Assembly: GCA_002255925.1 (NCBI GenBank)
Contig: NKIH01000004.1
Span: 124,001 to 188,000 of the forward strand
DNA from: Burkholderiales bacterium PBB6
Lineage (GTDB): Bacteria; Pseudomonadota; Gammaproteobacteria; Burkholderiales; Burkholderiaceae_C
Length of the DNA: 64,000 nucleotides
Reading direction: 5' to 3'
A program made the position numbers and the translations under genes. Shown here piece after piece: positions 43,143 through 51,342 of the stretch. The notes beneath the pieces were generated by a model that saw only the letters and a list, made by a program, of their open reading frames with translations, was not told the DNA's origin and ran no database searches. Numbering within the stretch: position 1 is the first letter of the stretch; each line of letters begins with the position of its first letter.

Positions 43143-44126
43143 ATGGCCGCGTTGCTTGAAGTTGACCGCCTGCGGGTGGAGTTCCCCACGCGCCACGGCA
43201 AGTTGCTGGCGCTGGACGACGTGAGTTTCCACATCGAGGCCGGTGAAATCCTCGGCGTTGTCGGTGAGTCTGGGGCCGGCAAGTCGCTCACGGGCGCCGC
43301 CATCATCGGCTTGCTGGAGCCACCCGGCCGTGTGGCCGGCGGTGAAATCCGGCTCGAAGGCGAGCGCATCGACAACCTCACCGAGGCCCAGTGGCGGCAC
43401 GTGCGCGGCCGGCGCATCGGCGCCATCTTCCAGGATCCGCTGACCTCGCTCAACCCGCTCTACACGGTGGGCCAGCAACTGGTCGAGACCATCGTGACCC
43501 ACCTGCCACTGAGTGCCGCCGAGGCTCGCGTTCGGGCGGTGGATCTGCTGCGCAAGACCGGCATTCCGGCGCCTGAAGCGCGGGTTGACCAATACCCGCA
43601 CCAGTTTTCCGGCGGCATGCGCCAACGGGTTGTCATTGCGCTTGCGCTGGCGGCCGAGCCGCGGCTGATCGTGGCAGATGAGCCGACGACCGCACTGGAC
43701 GTGTCCATCCAGGCGCAGATCATTGCCTTGCTGCGGCAACTGGCCAAGGAGCAGGGCACTGCGGTGATGCTGGTGACCCACGACATGGGTGTGATTGCTG
43801 AAACCTGCGACCGGGTGGCGGTGATGTACGCCGGGCGGGTGGTGGAAGTCGGCCCTGTGCAGCAGGTGCTGCATGCCCCGGCCCACCCCTACACGCAGGG
43901 CTTGATGGGGGCCATTCCGGTGATGGGGGAGTCACGCGATCGCCTGCTGCAGATCGACGGCAGCATGCCTCGCCTGAACGCGATGCCTGACGGCTGCGCC
44001 TTTCACCCGCGCTGCGACCGTGCTACCGAGCATTGCCGGCAAGCGCGGCCGACGTTGCTCCGTGCGGGGCCCACATCGGCCGCTTGCTGGTTGCTGCGTG
44101 ACGCTCAAGCGGAGGTAGCGGCATGA
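43143..44126 (+). CDS. Peptide-type ABC transporter ATPase (DppD/OppD-like)
   Basis: 327-residue ATPase with Walker A GESGAGKS, signature FSGGMRQR and Walker [13 protein letters not shown]. The C-terminal oligopeptide/dipeptide extension carries the Cys-rich [17 protein letters not shown], which in this family binds a 4Fe-4S cluster. GAGGT precedes the ATG. Its stop overlaps the next start (ATGA, 44123-44126), so the two ATPases are coupled and probably form a heterodimer. Confidence 0.94.
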   Translation: MAALLEVDRLRVEFPTRHGKLLALDDVSFHIEAGEILGVVGESGAGKSLTGAAIIGLLEPPGRVAGGEIRLEGERIDNLTEAQWRHVRGRRIGAIFQDPLTSLNPLYTVGQQLVETIVTHLPLSAAEARVRAVDLLRKTGIPAPEARVDQYPHQFSGGMRQRVVIALALAAEPRLIVADEPTTALDVSIQAQIIALLRQLAKEQGTAVMLVTHDMGVIAETCDRVAVMYAGRVVEVGPVQQVLHAPAHPYTQGLMGAIPVMGESRDRLLQIDGSMPRLNAMPDGCAFHPRCDRATEHCRQARPTLLRAGPTSAACWLLRDAQAEVAA

Positions 44127-45115
44127 GCGCGCTGGTGGAGGTGAAAGGCCTGGCCAAGGTGTTCGACGTATCGGCGCCGTGGCTGAACCGGGTGATCGAG
44201 CGCCAGCCCCGGCAGTTTGTCCATGCGGTCGACAACGTCAGCTTCAGCATCCAGCGTGGCAAGACGTTCGCGCTGGTGGGTGAATCAGGCTGCGGCAAAA
44301 GCACGGTCGCGCGTTTGCTCGTGGGCTTGCATGAGGCCACACGCGGCGAGGTCTTGTTTGACCAGGTTGAGTTGACCGGCGCGCTGAAAGGCCCGCAGGG
44401 CACCGCGCTCCGGCAGCGCATGCAGATGATCTTCCAGGACCCGTACGCCAGCTTGAACCCGCGCTGGCGCGTGTCTGACATCGTGGCTGAACCCCTGCGT
44501 GAACATCGCATCCTCACCGATGACACCGAAGTGAATGACCGTGTGGCGCATCTGCTCCAGGGCGTGGGCCTGTCGGCGTCGGATGCTGCTCGCTTTCCGC
44601 ACCAGTTTTCCGGTGGGCAGCGTCAGCGAATCTCCATCGCGCGTGCCTTGGCCAGCCAGCCCGAGTTTCTGGTGTGCGACGAGCCGACTTCTGCGCTCGA
44701 TGTCTCGGTGCAGGCGCAGGTGCTGAACCTGATGAAGGACCTGCAGCAGGACCGCGGCCTGACCTATCTGTTCATCTCGCACAACCTGGCCGTGGTGCAG
44801 CACGTGGCCGACGACGTCGGCGTGATGTACCTGGGCCGTCTGGTGGAGGTGGCGCCGAAACGCACGGTGTTCAGTGCGCCGCGCCACCCCTACACGCAGA
44901 TGCTGCTGGATGCGATTCCGGATGTCCGGATGACCGGGCGGCAGCGCAGCCCGGTGATCGGCGAAGTGCCCAATCCGATGAATCCACCAACCGGTTGCGC
45001 TTTCCATCCGCGCTGCCCGCACGCTCGCGCGGTGTGCAAGGCCGAGCGGCCGGAGCTGATGGTGGACGGTGACAGCCAGGTGGCCTGCCACGCGGTGCAG
45101 CAGGGTTGGCTGTGA
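44123..45115 (+). CDS. Peptide-type ABC transporter ATPase (DppF/OppF-like)
   Basis: 330-residue ATPase. Walker A GESGCGKST at about 54, an insert with NRVIERQPRQFVHAVDNVSF before it as in OppF proteins, the Q-loop FQDPYASLNPRW, signature FSGGQRQRISIA and Walker B VCDEPTSALD. The C-terminal Cys motif [15 protein letters not shown] is again present. It is the last gene of the operon. A 7-bp stem (AGGCCAG and CTGGCCT, 45115-45133) overlaps its stop but has no T-run. Confidence 0.94.
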   Translation: MSALVEVKGLAKVFDVSAPWLNRVIERQPRQFVHAVDNVSFSIQRGKTFALVGESGCGKSTVARLLVGLHEATRGEVLFDQVELTGALKGPQGTALRQRMQMIFQDPYASLNPRWRVSDIVAEPLREHRILTDDTEVNDRVAHLLQGVGLSASDAARFPHQFSGGQRQRISIARALASQPEFLVCDEPTSALDVSVQAQVLNLMKDLQQDRGLTYLFISHNLAVVQHVADDVGVMYLGRLVEVAPKRTVFSAPRHPYTQMLLDAIPDVRMTGRQRSPVIGEVPNPMNPPTGCAFHPRCPHARAVCKAERPELMVDGDSQVACHAVQQGWL

Positions 45116-45142
45116 GGCCAGGCGGGCTGGCCTGACTGGTCT

Positions 45143-45286
45143 TCAGCGCGCGGGTGCGCTGGCGGCCGGCGTGCTGCTGGCTGCTTGCTGGGCCGGCTTC
45201 GGCAGCACCAGCGGGCCGCGCTGGCCGCAGGCGGTGAGCATCAGCAAGACTGCCACCGCACCAACCACGCTGCGCCCGCTGGGCAC
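45143..45286 (-). CDS. lptM: LPS translocon maturation lipoprotein LptM
   Basis: Small lipoprotein with lipobox LTAC followed at once by the family signature GQRGPLVLPKP and a short Ala/Pro/Ser-rich tail. LptM (formerly YifL) helps oxidative maturation of the LptD/LptE lipopolysaccharide translocon at the outer membrane. From the GTG at 45286 the product has 47 residues, with the Cys at position 20, an ideal signal length. Longer in-frame starts at 45364 and 45352 would put 26 or 22 unrelated residues first and leave almost no room for a promoter divergent from cyaY. It is next to cyaY, a frequent arrangement. Confidence 0.8.
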   Translation of the reverse strand: MPSGRSVVGAVAVLLMLTACGQRGPLVLPKPAQQAASSTPAASAPAR

Positions 45287-45382
45287 ACGGCTTCGAGCCG
45301 GGCAGGGGTGTTGGGAGGAGGGTTGGAGACTCGCCACTACACTGGGCGCCATTGAACTTTTCATGCCCGGATCTTACCCACC

Positions 45383-45733
45383 ATGAGCGCCCATATCCTG
45401 TCTGATGCCGAGTACCACCGCGCCACCGCAGCCATCCTGGCAGCAGTCGAAAGCCACGTGGACCACTGGCTTGACGACGACGTGATCGACATCGATACCC
45501 ACCGCAACGGCGGGGTGCTGGAGATGACGTTTCCGAACGGCAGCAAGATCATCCTGAACACCCAGGCGCCGCTGCATGAGTTGTGGATGGCCGCACGTGC
45601 GGGTGGCCACCACTACCGTTTCCTGGATGGACAGTGGGTGGACACGCGCGACGGCAGCGAATTCTTCGCCAGCCTGTCGAAGCAGGCCACGGCCCAGGCC
45701 GGACAAGCGCTGGCGTTTGCACCGGCCGCGTGA
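45383..45733 (+). CDS. cyaY: Frataxin-like iron donor protein CyaY
   Basis: 116 residues, normal for the family. CyaY binds iron and modulates IscS-driven Fe-S cluster assembly. Family features: the acidic first helix with AILAAVESHVDHWLDDDVIDIDTH, the strand GGVLEMTFPNGSKIILNTQAPLHELWMAA and the core Trp in FLDGQWVDTRDGSEFF. It is divergent from lptM and convergent with the PBP1A gene. Confidence 0.95.
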   Translation: MSAHILSDAEYHRATAAILAAVESHVDHWLDDDVIDIDTHRNGGVLEMTFPNGSKIILNTQAPLHELWMAARAGGHHYRFLDGQWVDTRDGSEFFASLSKQATAQAGQALAFAPAA

Positions 45734-45749
45734 GGCGCGGCGGGTGAAG

Positions 45750-45768
45750 GGGCGGGCCCGGCCCGCCC
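45750..45768. terminator. GC-rich hairpin between cyaY and PBP1A genes
   Basis: GGGCGGG (45750-45756) pairs with CCCGCCC (45762-45768). It lies between the converging genes and has no T-run, so a terminator role is uncertain. Confidence 0.3.
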
Positions 45769-45776
45769 TCGGTTCC

Positions 45777-48143
45777 TCAGCGGAACAGGTCGAGGATGCC
45801 CTTCTTTTCCTCGTCGCTCGGCCGGCCCGGTGAGCGATCTTCGGCCCCCAGCGAGCCCACGCCCTGGCCCTGGCTGAACTCGGTGTAGAACCACTCGCCC
45901 CCCACGTTCACGACGCCTTCCGGCGGCACCATCTCGGCCACCGGCACACCTTTGAGTGCGTGCTGCATGAACTCGATCCACACGGGCAGCGACAGCCCTC
46001 CGCCGGTTTCCCGGTCGCCAAGCTTGCGCGGGTTGTCATAGCCGATCCACACCACCGCCGCGAGGCTCGGGTGGTAGCCGCCGAACCAGGCGTCCATCGA
46101 ATCATTGGTCGTGCCGGTCTTGCCGTAAACGTCAGGCCGCTTCAAGGTGGCCTGTGCGCGTGCCGCGGTGCCGGAGCGGGTCACTTCCTGCAGCAGGCTG
46201 CTCATCACGAAGGCATTGCGCGCCTCCACCACCCGCAGCGATTCATCAGGCGCCTGCATGGCCGTTTCATGCAGCACCTTGCCGCGCGTGTCGGTGATGC
46301 GGGCGATCAGCACCGGGTTGACGCGGTAGCCACCATTGGCGAACACGCTGTAGGCGGTGGCCATCTGCATCGGCGTGACCGAGCCGGCGCCAAGCGCCAT
46401 CGTCAGATAGGGGTCGTGCTTCTCGCGCTCGAAGCCGAAGCGGGTGATCCAGTCCCGGGCGTAAGGCACGCCGATGGATTGCAGGATGCGGATCGACACC
46501 ATGTTCTTGGACTTCGCCAGCGCGCGTCGCAGGGGCATCGGGCCGTCAAAGGTGCCGTCGTAGTTCTTGGGCTCCCAGGGCTGGCTGCCGGTGCTGCCTG
46601 CATCGAAGAACAAGGGCGCGTCATTCACCACGGTGGCGGGCGTGAAGCCCTTTTCCAGTGCCGCCGAGTAGATGAAGGGCTTGAAGCTGGAGCCCGGCTG
46701 GCGCCAGGCCTGGGTCACGTGGTTGAACTTGTTCTTGCCAAAATCGAAGCCGCCGACCAGGGCACGGATGGCGCCGGTTTGCGGCTCCATGGCCACGAAC
46801 GCGCCTTCCACTTCGGGCTGCTGGGTGATGAACCAGGCGTCTTTTGCGCCCTTGATCACCCGGACGATGGCGCCGCGGCGCACCTGCACCTTGGGGTCGG
46901 CCTTGTCAGACAAACCGGACGTGGCGGGGCGCAGGCCCTCGCCCGTCAGCGTCACCGACTCGCCGGATTGAAGGGCCACCACCACCTTCTTCGGCGAGGC
47001 TTCCAGCACCACGGCGGCCTTCAGCTCGTCGTTGTCCGGATGGTCTGCCAGTGCTTCGGCGATGCGGGTGTCCAGGGCCTTGGGGTCGGCGGGCAGATCG
47101 ACATAGGCTTCCGGGCCGCGGTAAACCTGCCGCTTCTCGTAGTCCATCAAACCCTTGCGCAGGGCGCGGTACGCGGCCATCTGGTCGCCCGCCTTGACCG
47201 TCAAGGTGACGTTGAGGCCCCGGGTGTAGGTGTCCGCGCCGTATTGGCTGAAAACCAGTTGTCGCGCTGCTTCCGCCACGTATTCGGCATGCACGGGCAT
47301 CTCATTGGACGCCCGGTACTTCAGAACCTCAGCCTTAGCCTGCTTGTGCTGCTCTTCGGTGATGAAGCCGTTGTCCAGCATCCGGTCGATGATGTATTGC
47401 TGCCGCAGCGTGGCGCGTCTGGGGTTGGCAATCGGGTTGTAGGCCGACGGCGCCTTGGGCAGGCCGGCCAGCATCGCGGCTTCAGCCACCGAGATGTCCT
47501 TGAGCGGCTTGCCAAAATAAATCTCGCTGGCGGCTGCAAAACCATGGGCCCGCTGACCCAGATAAATCTGGTTCATGTAGACCTCCAGGATCTGGTCCTT
47601 GGTCAGCTGGCTTTCGATCTTCAGCGCCAACAACACCTCGTAAAGTTTGCGGGTGAGCGTCTTTTCGGCCGAGAGATAAAAGTTTCGGGCCACCTGCATC
47701 GTGATCGTCGATGCGCCCTGGCTGCCCATCGAGCCAAATTGCGCCACCCCGGCGCGAATCACCCCGAGATAGTCGACGCCACTGTGTTGATAGAACCGGG
47801 CGTCCTCGATCGCGAGAACAGCCTCTTTCATCACCTTAGGGATTTCCGTAACGGGGGTGAACTGGCGGTGTTCGTCGCCGTATTCCCCCAGCAACTGACC
47901 GTCGGCCGAGTAAATCCGCATCGGCAACTTGGGCCGGTAATCGGTGATTGAGTCCAGCTCCGGCAGGGCCGGGTAGGCCACCGCCAGGGCGATACCGCCG
48001 CAGATGACGCCCGCAAAAATCAGCGCCAGGCCCGTGCCGAGCAGGCCGAGCAGCACCTTGCCCAGCCAGCGTCCGAAGCCGTTTGAAGCGCTGTTGCCCG
48101 GTTTGGCAGGGGCGGTGTGTTGGTTGGTGTCTTGGTCGCTCAT
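45777..48143 (-). CDS. Penicillin-binding protein 1A (bifunctional peptidoglycan synthase)
   Basis: 788-residue inner-membrane enzyme with one N-terminal membrane segment (LLGTGLALIFAGVICGGIALAV). The glycosyltransferase domain has EDARFYQHSGVDYLG and GASTITMQVARN. The C-terminal transpeptidase domain has the active-site SxxK in PGSSFKPFIYSA, the SxN motif in AKSKNMVS and the KTG motif in YGKTGTTNDSMDAWF. An OB-like insert (about 300-400) is typical of PBP1A. Divergence from the pil operon is the usual betaproteobacterial order (mrcA/ponA next to pilM). It has the expected full length. Confidence 0.95.
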   Translation of the reverse strand: MSDQDTNQHTAPAKPGNSASNGFGRWLGKVLLGLLGTGLALIFAGVICGGIALAVAYPALPELDSITDYRPKLPMRIYSADGQLLGEYGDEHRQFTPVTEIPKVMKEAVLAIEDARFYQHSGVDYLGVIRAGVAQFGSMGSQGASTITMQVARNFYLSAEKTLTRKLYEVLLALKIESQLTKDQILEVYMNQIYLGQRAHGFAAASEIYFGKPLKDISVAEAAMLAGLPKAPSAYNPIANPRRATLRQQYIIDRMLDNGFITEEQHKQAKAEVLKYRASNEMPVHAEYVAEAARQLVFSQYGADTYTRGLNVTLTVKAGDQMAAYRALRKGLMDYEKRQVYRGPEAYVDLPADPKALDTRIAEALADHPDNDELKAAVVLEASPKKVVVALQSGESVTLTGEGLRPATSGLSDKADPKVQVRRGAIVRVIKGAKDAWFITQQPEVEGAFVAMEPQTGAIRALVGGFDFGKNKFNHVTQAWRQPGSSFKPFIYSAALEKGFTPATVVNDAPLFFDAGSTGSQPWEPKNYDGTFDGPMPLRRALAKSKNMVSIRILQSIGVPYARDWITRFGFEREKHDPYLTMALGAGSVTPMQMATAYSVFANGGYRVNPVLIARITDTRGKVLHETAMQAPDESLRVVEARNAFVMSSLLQEVTRSGTAARAQATLKRPDVYGKTGTTNDSMDAWFGGYHPSLAAVVWIGYDNPRKLGDRETGGGLSLPVWIEFMQHALKGVPVAEMVPPEGVVNVGGEWFYTEFSQGQGVGSLGAEDRSPGRPSDEEKKGILDLFR

Positions 48144-48322
48144 GAGGATCCCATTGGGGCAGCCGGATTATAGGAACCGGCGCCATGGCACGCGGCTTGC
48201 AGAAGACTTTGCCTTCATGACAGGCGCAACGCGCGGGCAAACCCTGATGGGTTGGGCAGCAAATGCTTACGAATGTCGTCGGGCGAGAGCAACGTGGCCA
48301 CCGTTCGCGCTTTCCTTATTCC

Positions 48323-48352
48323 TTGGTTGCTCAAGAGTCTTGCTGCTAGCAT
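48323..48352 (+). promoter_or_regulatory. Candidate pilMNOPQ promoter
   Basis: TTGGTT (48323-48328) and TAGCAT (48347-48352) are 18 bases apart, in the 262-base divergent spacer between the PBP1A gene and pilM. The fit to the sigma-70 consensus is moderate. Confidence 0.35.
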
Positions 48353-48405
48353 TGAAGTGCTTTGTTAACTTCGCGTCGCTTGCGGCGCAGCGGGAGCCTT
48401 GTCTC

Positions 48406-49485
48406 GTGGGATTTCTAGATCGCCTTCTCGGCCAGAAACATCCCCAGATGATCGGTCTGGATATCAGTTCATCCAGCGTCAAGCTGGTGGAGCTGAGCCA
48501 ATCAACGTCCGGGGAATTGGTGCTGGAGCGTCTTGCCAGCGAGCCTTTTGAAAAAGGCTGGATCGTCGACGGCCAGATCGAAAAATTCGATGAGGTCGCT
48601 GACGCGGTGCGCCGCGTGGTCAGCCGGAGCGGCACCAAGACGCGCCAGGTCGTGATGGCCATGCCGCAATCGGCCGTCATCACCAAGCGCATCGTGCTGC
48701 CTGCTGGCCTGCGTGAAGACGAAATGGAGCTTCAGGTTGAGTCTGAAGCCCATCAGTACATTCCGTTCTCGCTGGACGAAGTCAGCCTGGATTTCTGCGT
48801 CATCGGCCCGAACGCCACGTCGGTCGGTGATGTCGATGTGCTGATCGCAGCGTCCCGCAAGGACCGCGTTCAGGATCGTCAAGGCTTGGCGGAAGCCGCC
48901 GGCCTGACGCCTGTGGTGCTCGACATCGAATCGCATGCATCGCGCCTGGCGATGGGGCGCCTGATCCAGGCGCTGCCAGACCGCGGCAAGGATGCACTGG
49001 TGGCCCTGTTCGAAATCGGCGCTGACTCCACGAGCCTGAAGGTGCTGCGCGAAGACGAAATGCTGTACGACCGAGACCAATCGTTCGGCGGCTCGCAGTT
49101 GACCCAGTTGATTTCACGTCAGTACGGTTTTTCGTACGAAGAAGCCGAGCAGAAGAAGCTGGCTGGCGATCTGCCCGAGGACTACGAGTCGTCGCTGCTG
49201 ACGCCGTTCGTCGACAGCCTGGCCCATGAAATCGGTCGAGCCCTTCAATATTTCTTCACCAGCACGCCGCACCACAAGGTGCACTACGTGATGCTGGCGG
49301 GCGGCACGGCGTCGATGCCTGGCCTGCGGGAACGCGTCAAGGACGTCACCGGGTTTTCGTCCAAGGTGGTGAACCCGTTCGAGACCATGAAGATCGCATC
49401 CTCGGTGCGTGAAGCGAAGCTGCGCCGCGAGGCGCCTTCTTACCTGACCGCGTGCGGGCTGGCCATGCGGAGGTTTGTGCAGTGA
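48406..49485 (+). CDS. pilM: Type IV pilus assembly protein PilM
   Basis: 359-residue actin-like cytoplasmic ATP-binding protein that links PilN at the inner membrane to the pilus motors. The N-terminal segment MIGLDISSSSVKLVEL is the phosphate-1 loop, and VALFEIGADSTSLKVL is the second. I chose GTG 48406 because the family begins with GFLDRLLG followed by the ISSSSVK motif, and GGAG precedes it; the frame is open further upstream but that part is not protein-like. Its stop overlaps the GTG start of pilN (GTGA), so they are coupled. Confidence 0.93.
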   Translation: MGFLDRLLGQKHPQMIGLDISSSSVKLVELSQSTSGELVLERLASEPFEKGWIVDGQIEKFDEVADAVRRVVSRSGTKTRQVVMAMPQSAVITKRIVLPAGLREDEMELQVESEAHQYIPFSLDEVSLDFCVIGPNATSVGDVDVLIAASRKDRVQDRQGLAEAAGLTPVVLDIESHASRLAMGRLIQALPDRGKDALVALFEIGADSTSLKVLREDEMLYDRDQSFGGSQLTQLISRQYGFSYEEAEQKKLAGDLPEDYESSLLTPFVDSLAHEIGRALQYFFTSTPHHKVHYVMLAGGTASMPGLRERVKDVTGFSSKVVNPFETMKIASSVREAKLRREAPSYLTACGLAMRRFVQ

Positions 49486-50108
49486 TTCTGATCAACCTGT
49501 TGCCTCACCGTGAGGCGCGCCGACAGGAACGCAAACGTGCGTTCTTCTCGGCCTTGGGATTGGCGTCCCTGGTGGGCGTGGGCCTGGTGGTGCTGTGGTT
49601 CGGTGTGCTGCAACAGATGATTTCTGTGCAGCAGGGCCGCAACCGCTACCTGACCGAGGCCATCAAGGAACTCGAAGAGCGCATCAAGGACATCGCCAAC
49701 CTCAAGGATGAAATTGAAGCCTTGAAGGCGCGCCAGAAGGCCGTGGAAGACTTGCAGGCCGACCGCAATGTGCCGGTTTACCTGCTGGACGAACTCGTCA
49801 AGCAGACGCCGGAAGGTGTGTACCTGACCAACATCCGCCAGGTCGGCAGCGTCGTCACGTTCCAGGGCCTGGCTCAGTCGCAGGAGCGGGTTTCTGAATT
49901 CATTCGAAACGCGGCTTACAACTCCCAATGGCTGGAAAAGCCTGAATTGGTCGAAATCAAGGCCACCAACGTGACTGTTGGCAAGGCGCAGCGCAAGCTG
50001 TTTGATTTCTCCATGAAGGTCAGCCTGAAGCGGCCGCAAGCCCCGGCGGGTGCCGCCAGTGGTGCAGTGGCTCGCCCCCCGGCAGCTTCTGCCTCGCAGG
50101 CGTCGTGA
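49482..50108 (+). CDS. pilN: Type IV pilus assembly protein PilN
   Basis: 208-residue bitopic inner-membrane protein. The cytoplasmic N-terminus ILINLLPHREARR carries the conserved INLLPWR-type motif that binds PilM; it is followed by one membrane segment (about 25-45), a coiled coil (LEERIKDIANLKDEIEALKARQKAV) and a ferredoxin-like periplasmic domain. The start is GTG 49482, overlapping the pilM stop, with CGGAGG 8 bases before it. The C-terminus ends in an Ala/Pro-rich tail. Confidence 0.93.
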   Translation: MILINLLPHREARRQERKRAFFSALGLASLVGVGLVVLWFGVLQQMISVQQGRNRYLTEAIKELEERIKDIANLKDEIEALKARQKAVEDLQADRNVPVYLLDELVKQTPEGVYLTNIRQVGSVVTFQGLAQSQERVSEFIRNAAYNSQWLEKPELVEIKATNVTVGKAQRKLFDFSMKVSLKRPQAPAGAASGAVARPPAASASQAS

Positions 50109-50116
50109 GGTAGAAG

Positions 50117-50818
50117 ATGGCGACGATAGGCAAAAACATCGATGTCGGGGCTGCAGTTCGTGGCGGTCTCTCCCAGTTCCGGGAACTCAACCCCAAAGAG
50201 CCAGGCCAATGGCCGCTGCTGCCCAAGATCGTGGCGTGGTTGGCCGCGATGGTGGCCGTGGTGATCCTCGGCTGGCTGCTGGTGCTGAGCGAGGAAGACG
50301 ACAACCTCAATGCAGAGCGGGCCAAGGAGCCCAACCTGCGCAACGAATACCGCGTCAAGCTGACCCAGGCCATCAACCTGGACGAGCTGAAGAAACAGAA
50401 GGAGCTGGTTCAGGAGTACGTGACCCAGCTTGAGAAGCAGCTGCCCGGCAAGGCTGAAATGGATGCACTGCTGTCTGACATCAACCAGGCGGGTGCTGGC
50501 CGTGGTCTGCAGTTCGAGCTGTTCAAGCCAGGCCAGATCGTGGTGAAGGACTACTACGCCGAACTGCCGATCTCGATCAAGGTGTCGGGTGCGTATCACG
50601 ACATCGGCTCGTTCGCCGGCGACGTGGCCAACCTGTCCCGGATCGTGACGCTGCACAACCTCGTGGTGTCGCCGGCTGGCAAGGACAGCAACGGCCCGCT
50701 CACGATGGAAGCCACCGCACGCACCTACCGCTACCTTGATGCCGCCGAAGTGGCCGAGGTCAAGCGCAATGCGGCTGCCGCGCGCAAGAACGGCGCCAAG
50801 CCCAAGGACGCGCCATGA
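50117..50818 (+). CDS. pilO: Type IV pilus assembly protein PilO
   Basis: 233-residue bitopic partner of PilN. It has a membrane segment (WLAAMVAVVILGWLLVLS), a coiled coil (NAERAKEPNLRNEYRVKLTQA...LEKQLPG) and a periplasmic domain with GRGLQFELFKPG and LPISIKVSGAYHDIGSFAGDVANLSRIV, which is diagnostic for PilO. It starts 8 bases after pilN and overlaps pilP by four bases (ATGA). It forms the inner-membrane alignment platform. Confidence 0.94.
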   Translation: MATIGKNIDVGAAVRGGLSQFRELNPKEPGQWPLLPKIVAWLAAMVAVVILGWLLVLSEEDDNLNAERAKEPNLRNEYRVKLTQAINLDELKKQKELVQEYVTQLEKQLPGKAEMDALLSDINQAGAGRGLQFELFKPGQIVVKDYYAELPISIKVSGAYHDIGSFAGDVANLSRIVTLHNLVVSPAGKDSNGPLTMEATARTYRYLDAAEVAEVKRNAAAARKNGAKPKDAP

Positions 50819-51342
50819 ATCAACGTTGGATAGCCAGCCTCTGCCTGCTGGCCTGCCTGGGCGCCTGCTCGTCGGATGACGACGAGTTGAAGGCCTGGAT
50901 GGATCAGCAGAAGCAGGAAGTCAAGCCGAGCGTCGAGCCCATCGCCGCGCCGAAGAAGTTCACGCCGCAGGCCTACACGGGCGTTGGTGCGGTTGACCCG
51001 TTCGGTGCGCAGAAGATGGCCTCGGGCAACAAGCTCGATGCGAACCAGTCCGGGGCCATGCTGGCCTCGGAAGCCAAGCGCCGCAAGGAGCCTCTCGAAG
51101 CGTTCCCGCTGGACGGCATGGTGATGGTCGGCAGCATGACACGCGACAAGCGCCAGTACGCGATCCTGAAGGTCGAGGCCCTGCTTCACTACGTGAAGGT
51201 CGGCGAGTACCTGGGTCTGAATTACGGGAAGATCACCAAGATCACCGAAACGGAAATCACCTTGCGCGAAATCGTTCAGGACGCGGCGGGTGAATGGATC
51301 GAGCGCAACAGTACGCTCCAATTGCAGGAGACGGCGCGATGA
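50815..51342 (+). CDS. pilP: Type IV pilus lipoprotein PilP
   Basis: 175-residue lipoprotein with lipobox LGAC (Cys at about 18) that joins PilN/PilO to the PilQ secretin. The mature protein has a flexible Asp/Glu/Lys linker, VDPFG, then the beta-sandwich core LDGMVMVGSMTRDKRQYAILKVE and GEYLGLNYGKITKITETEITLREIV. Both its start and its stop overlap neighbours (pilO and pilQ, four bases each), so the operon is tightly coupled. Confidence 0.94.
   Translation: MNQRWIASLCLLACLGACSSDDDELKAWMDQQKQEVKPSVEPIAAPKKFTPQAYTGVGAVDPFGAQKMASGNKLDANQSGAMLASEAKRRKEPLEAFPLDGMVMVGSMTRDKRQYAILKVEALLHYVKVGEYLGLNYGKITKITETEITLREIVQDAAGEWIERNSTLQLQETAR

Noticed and set aside
48004-48405. N-terminal extension of PilM by 134 residues
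   Set aside because: The region is non-coding spacer upstream of the family start, overlaps the PBP1A 5' end, and shows no protein-like pattern.
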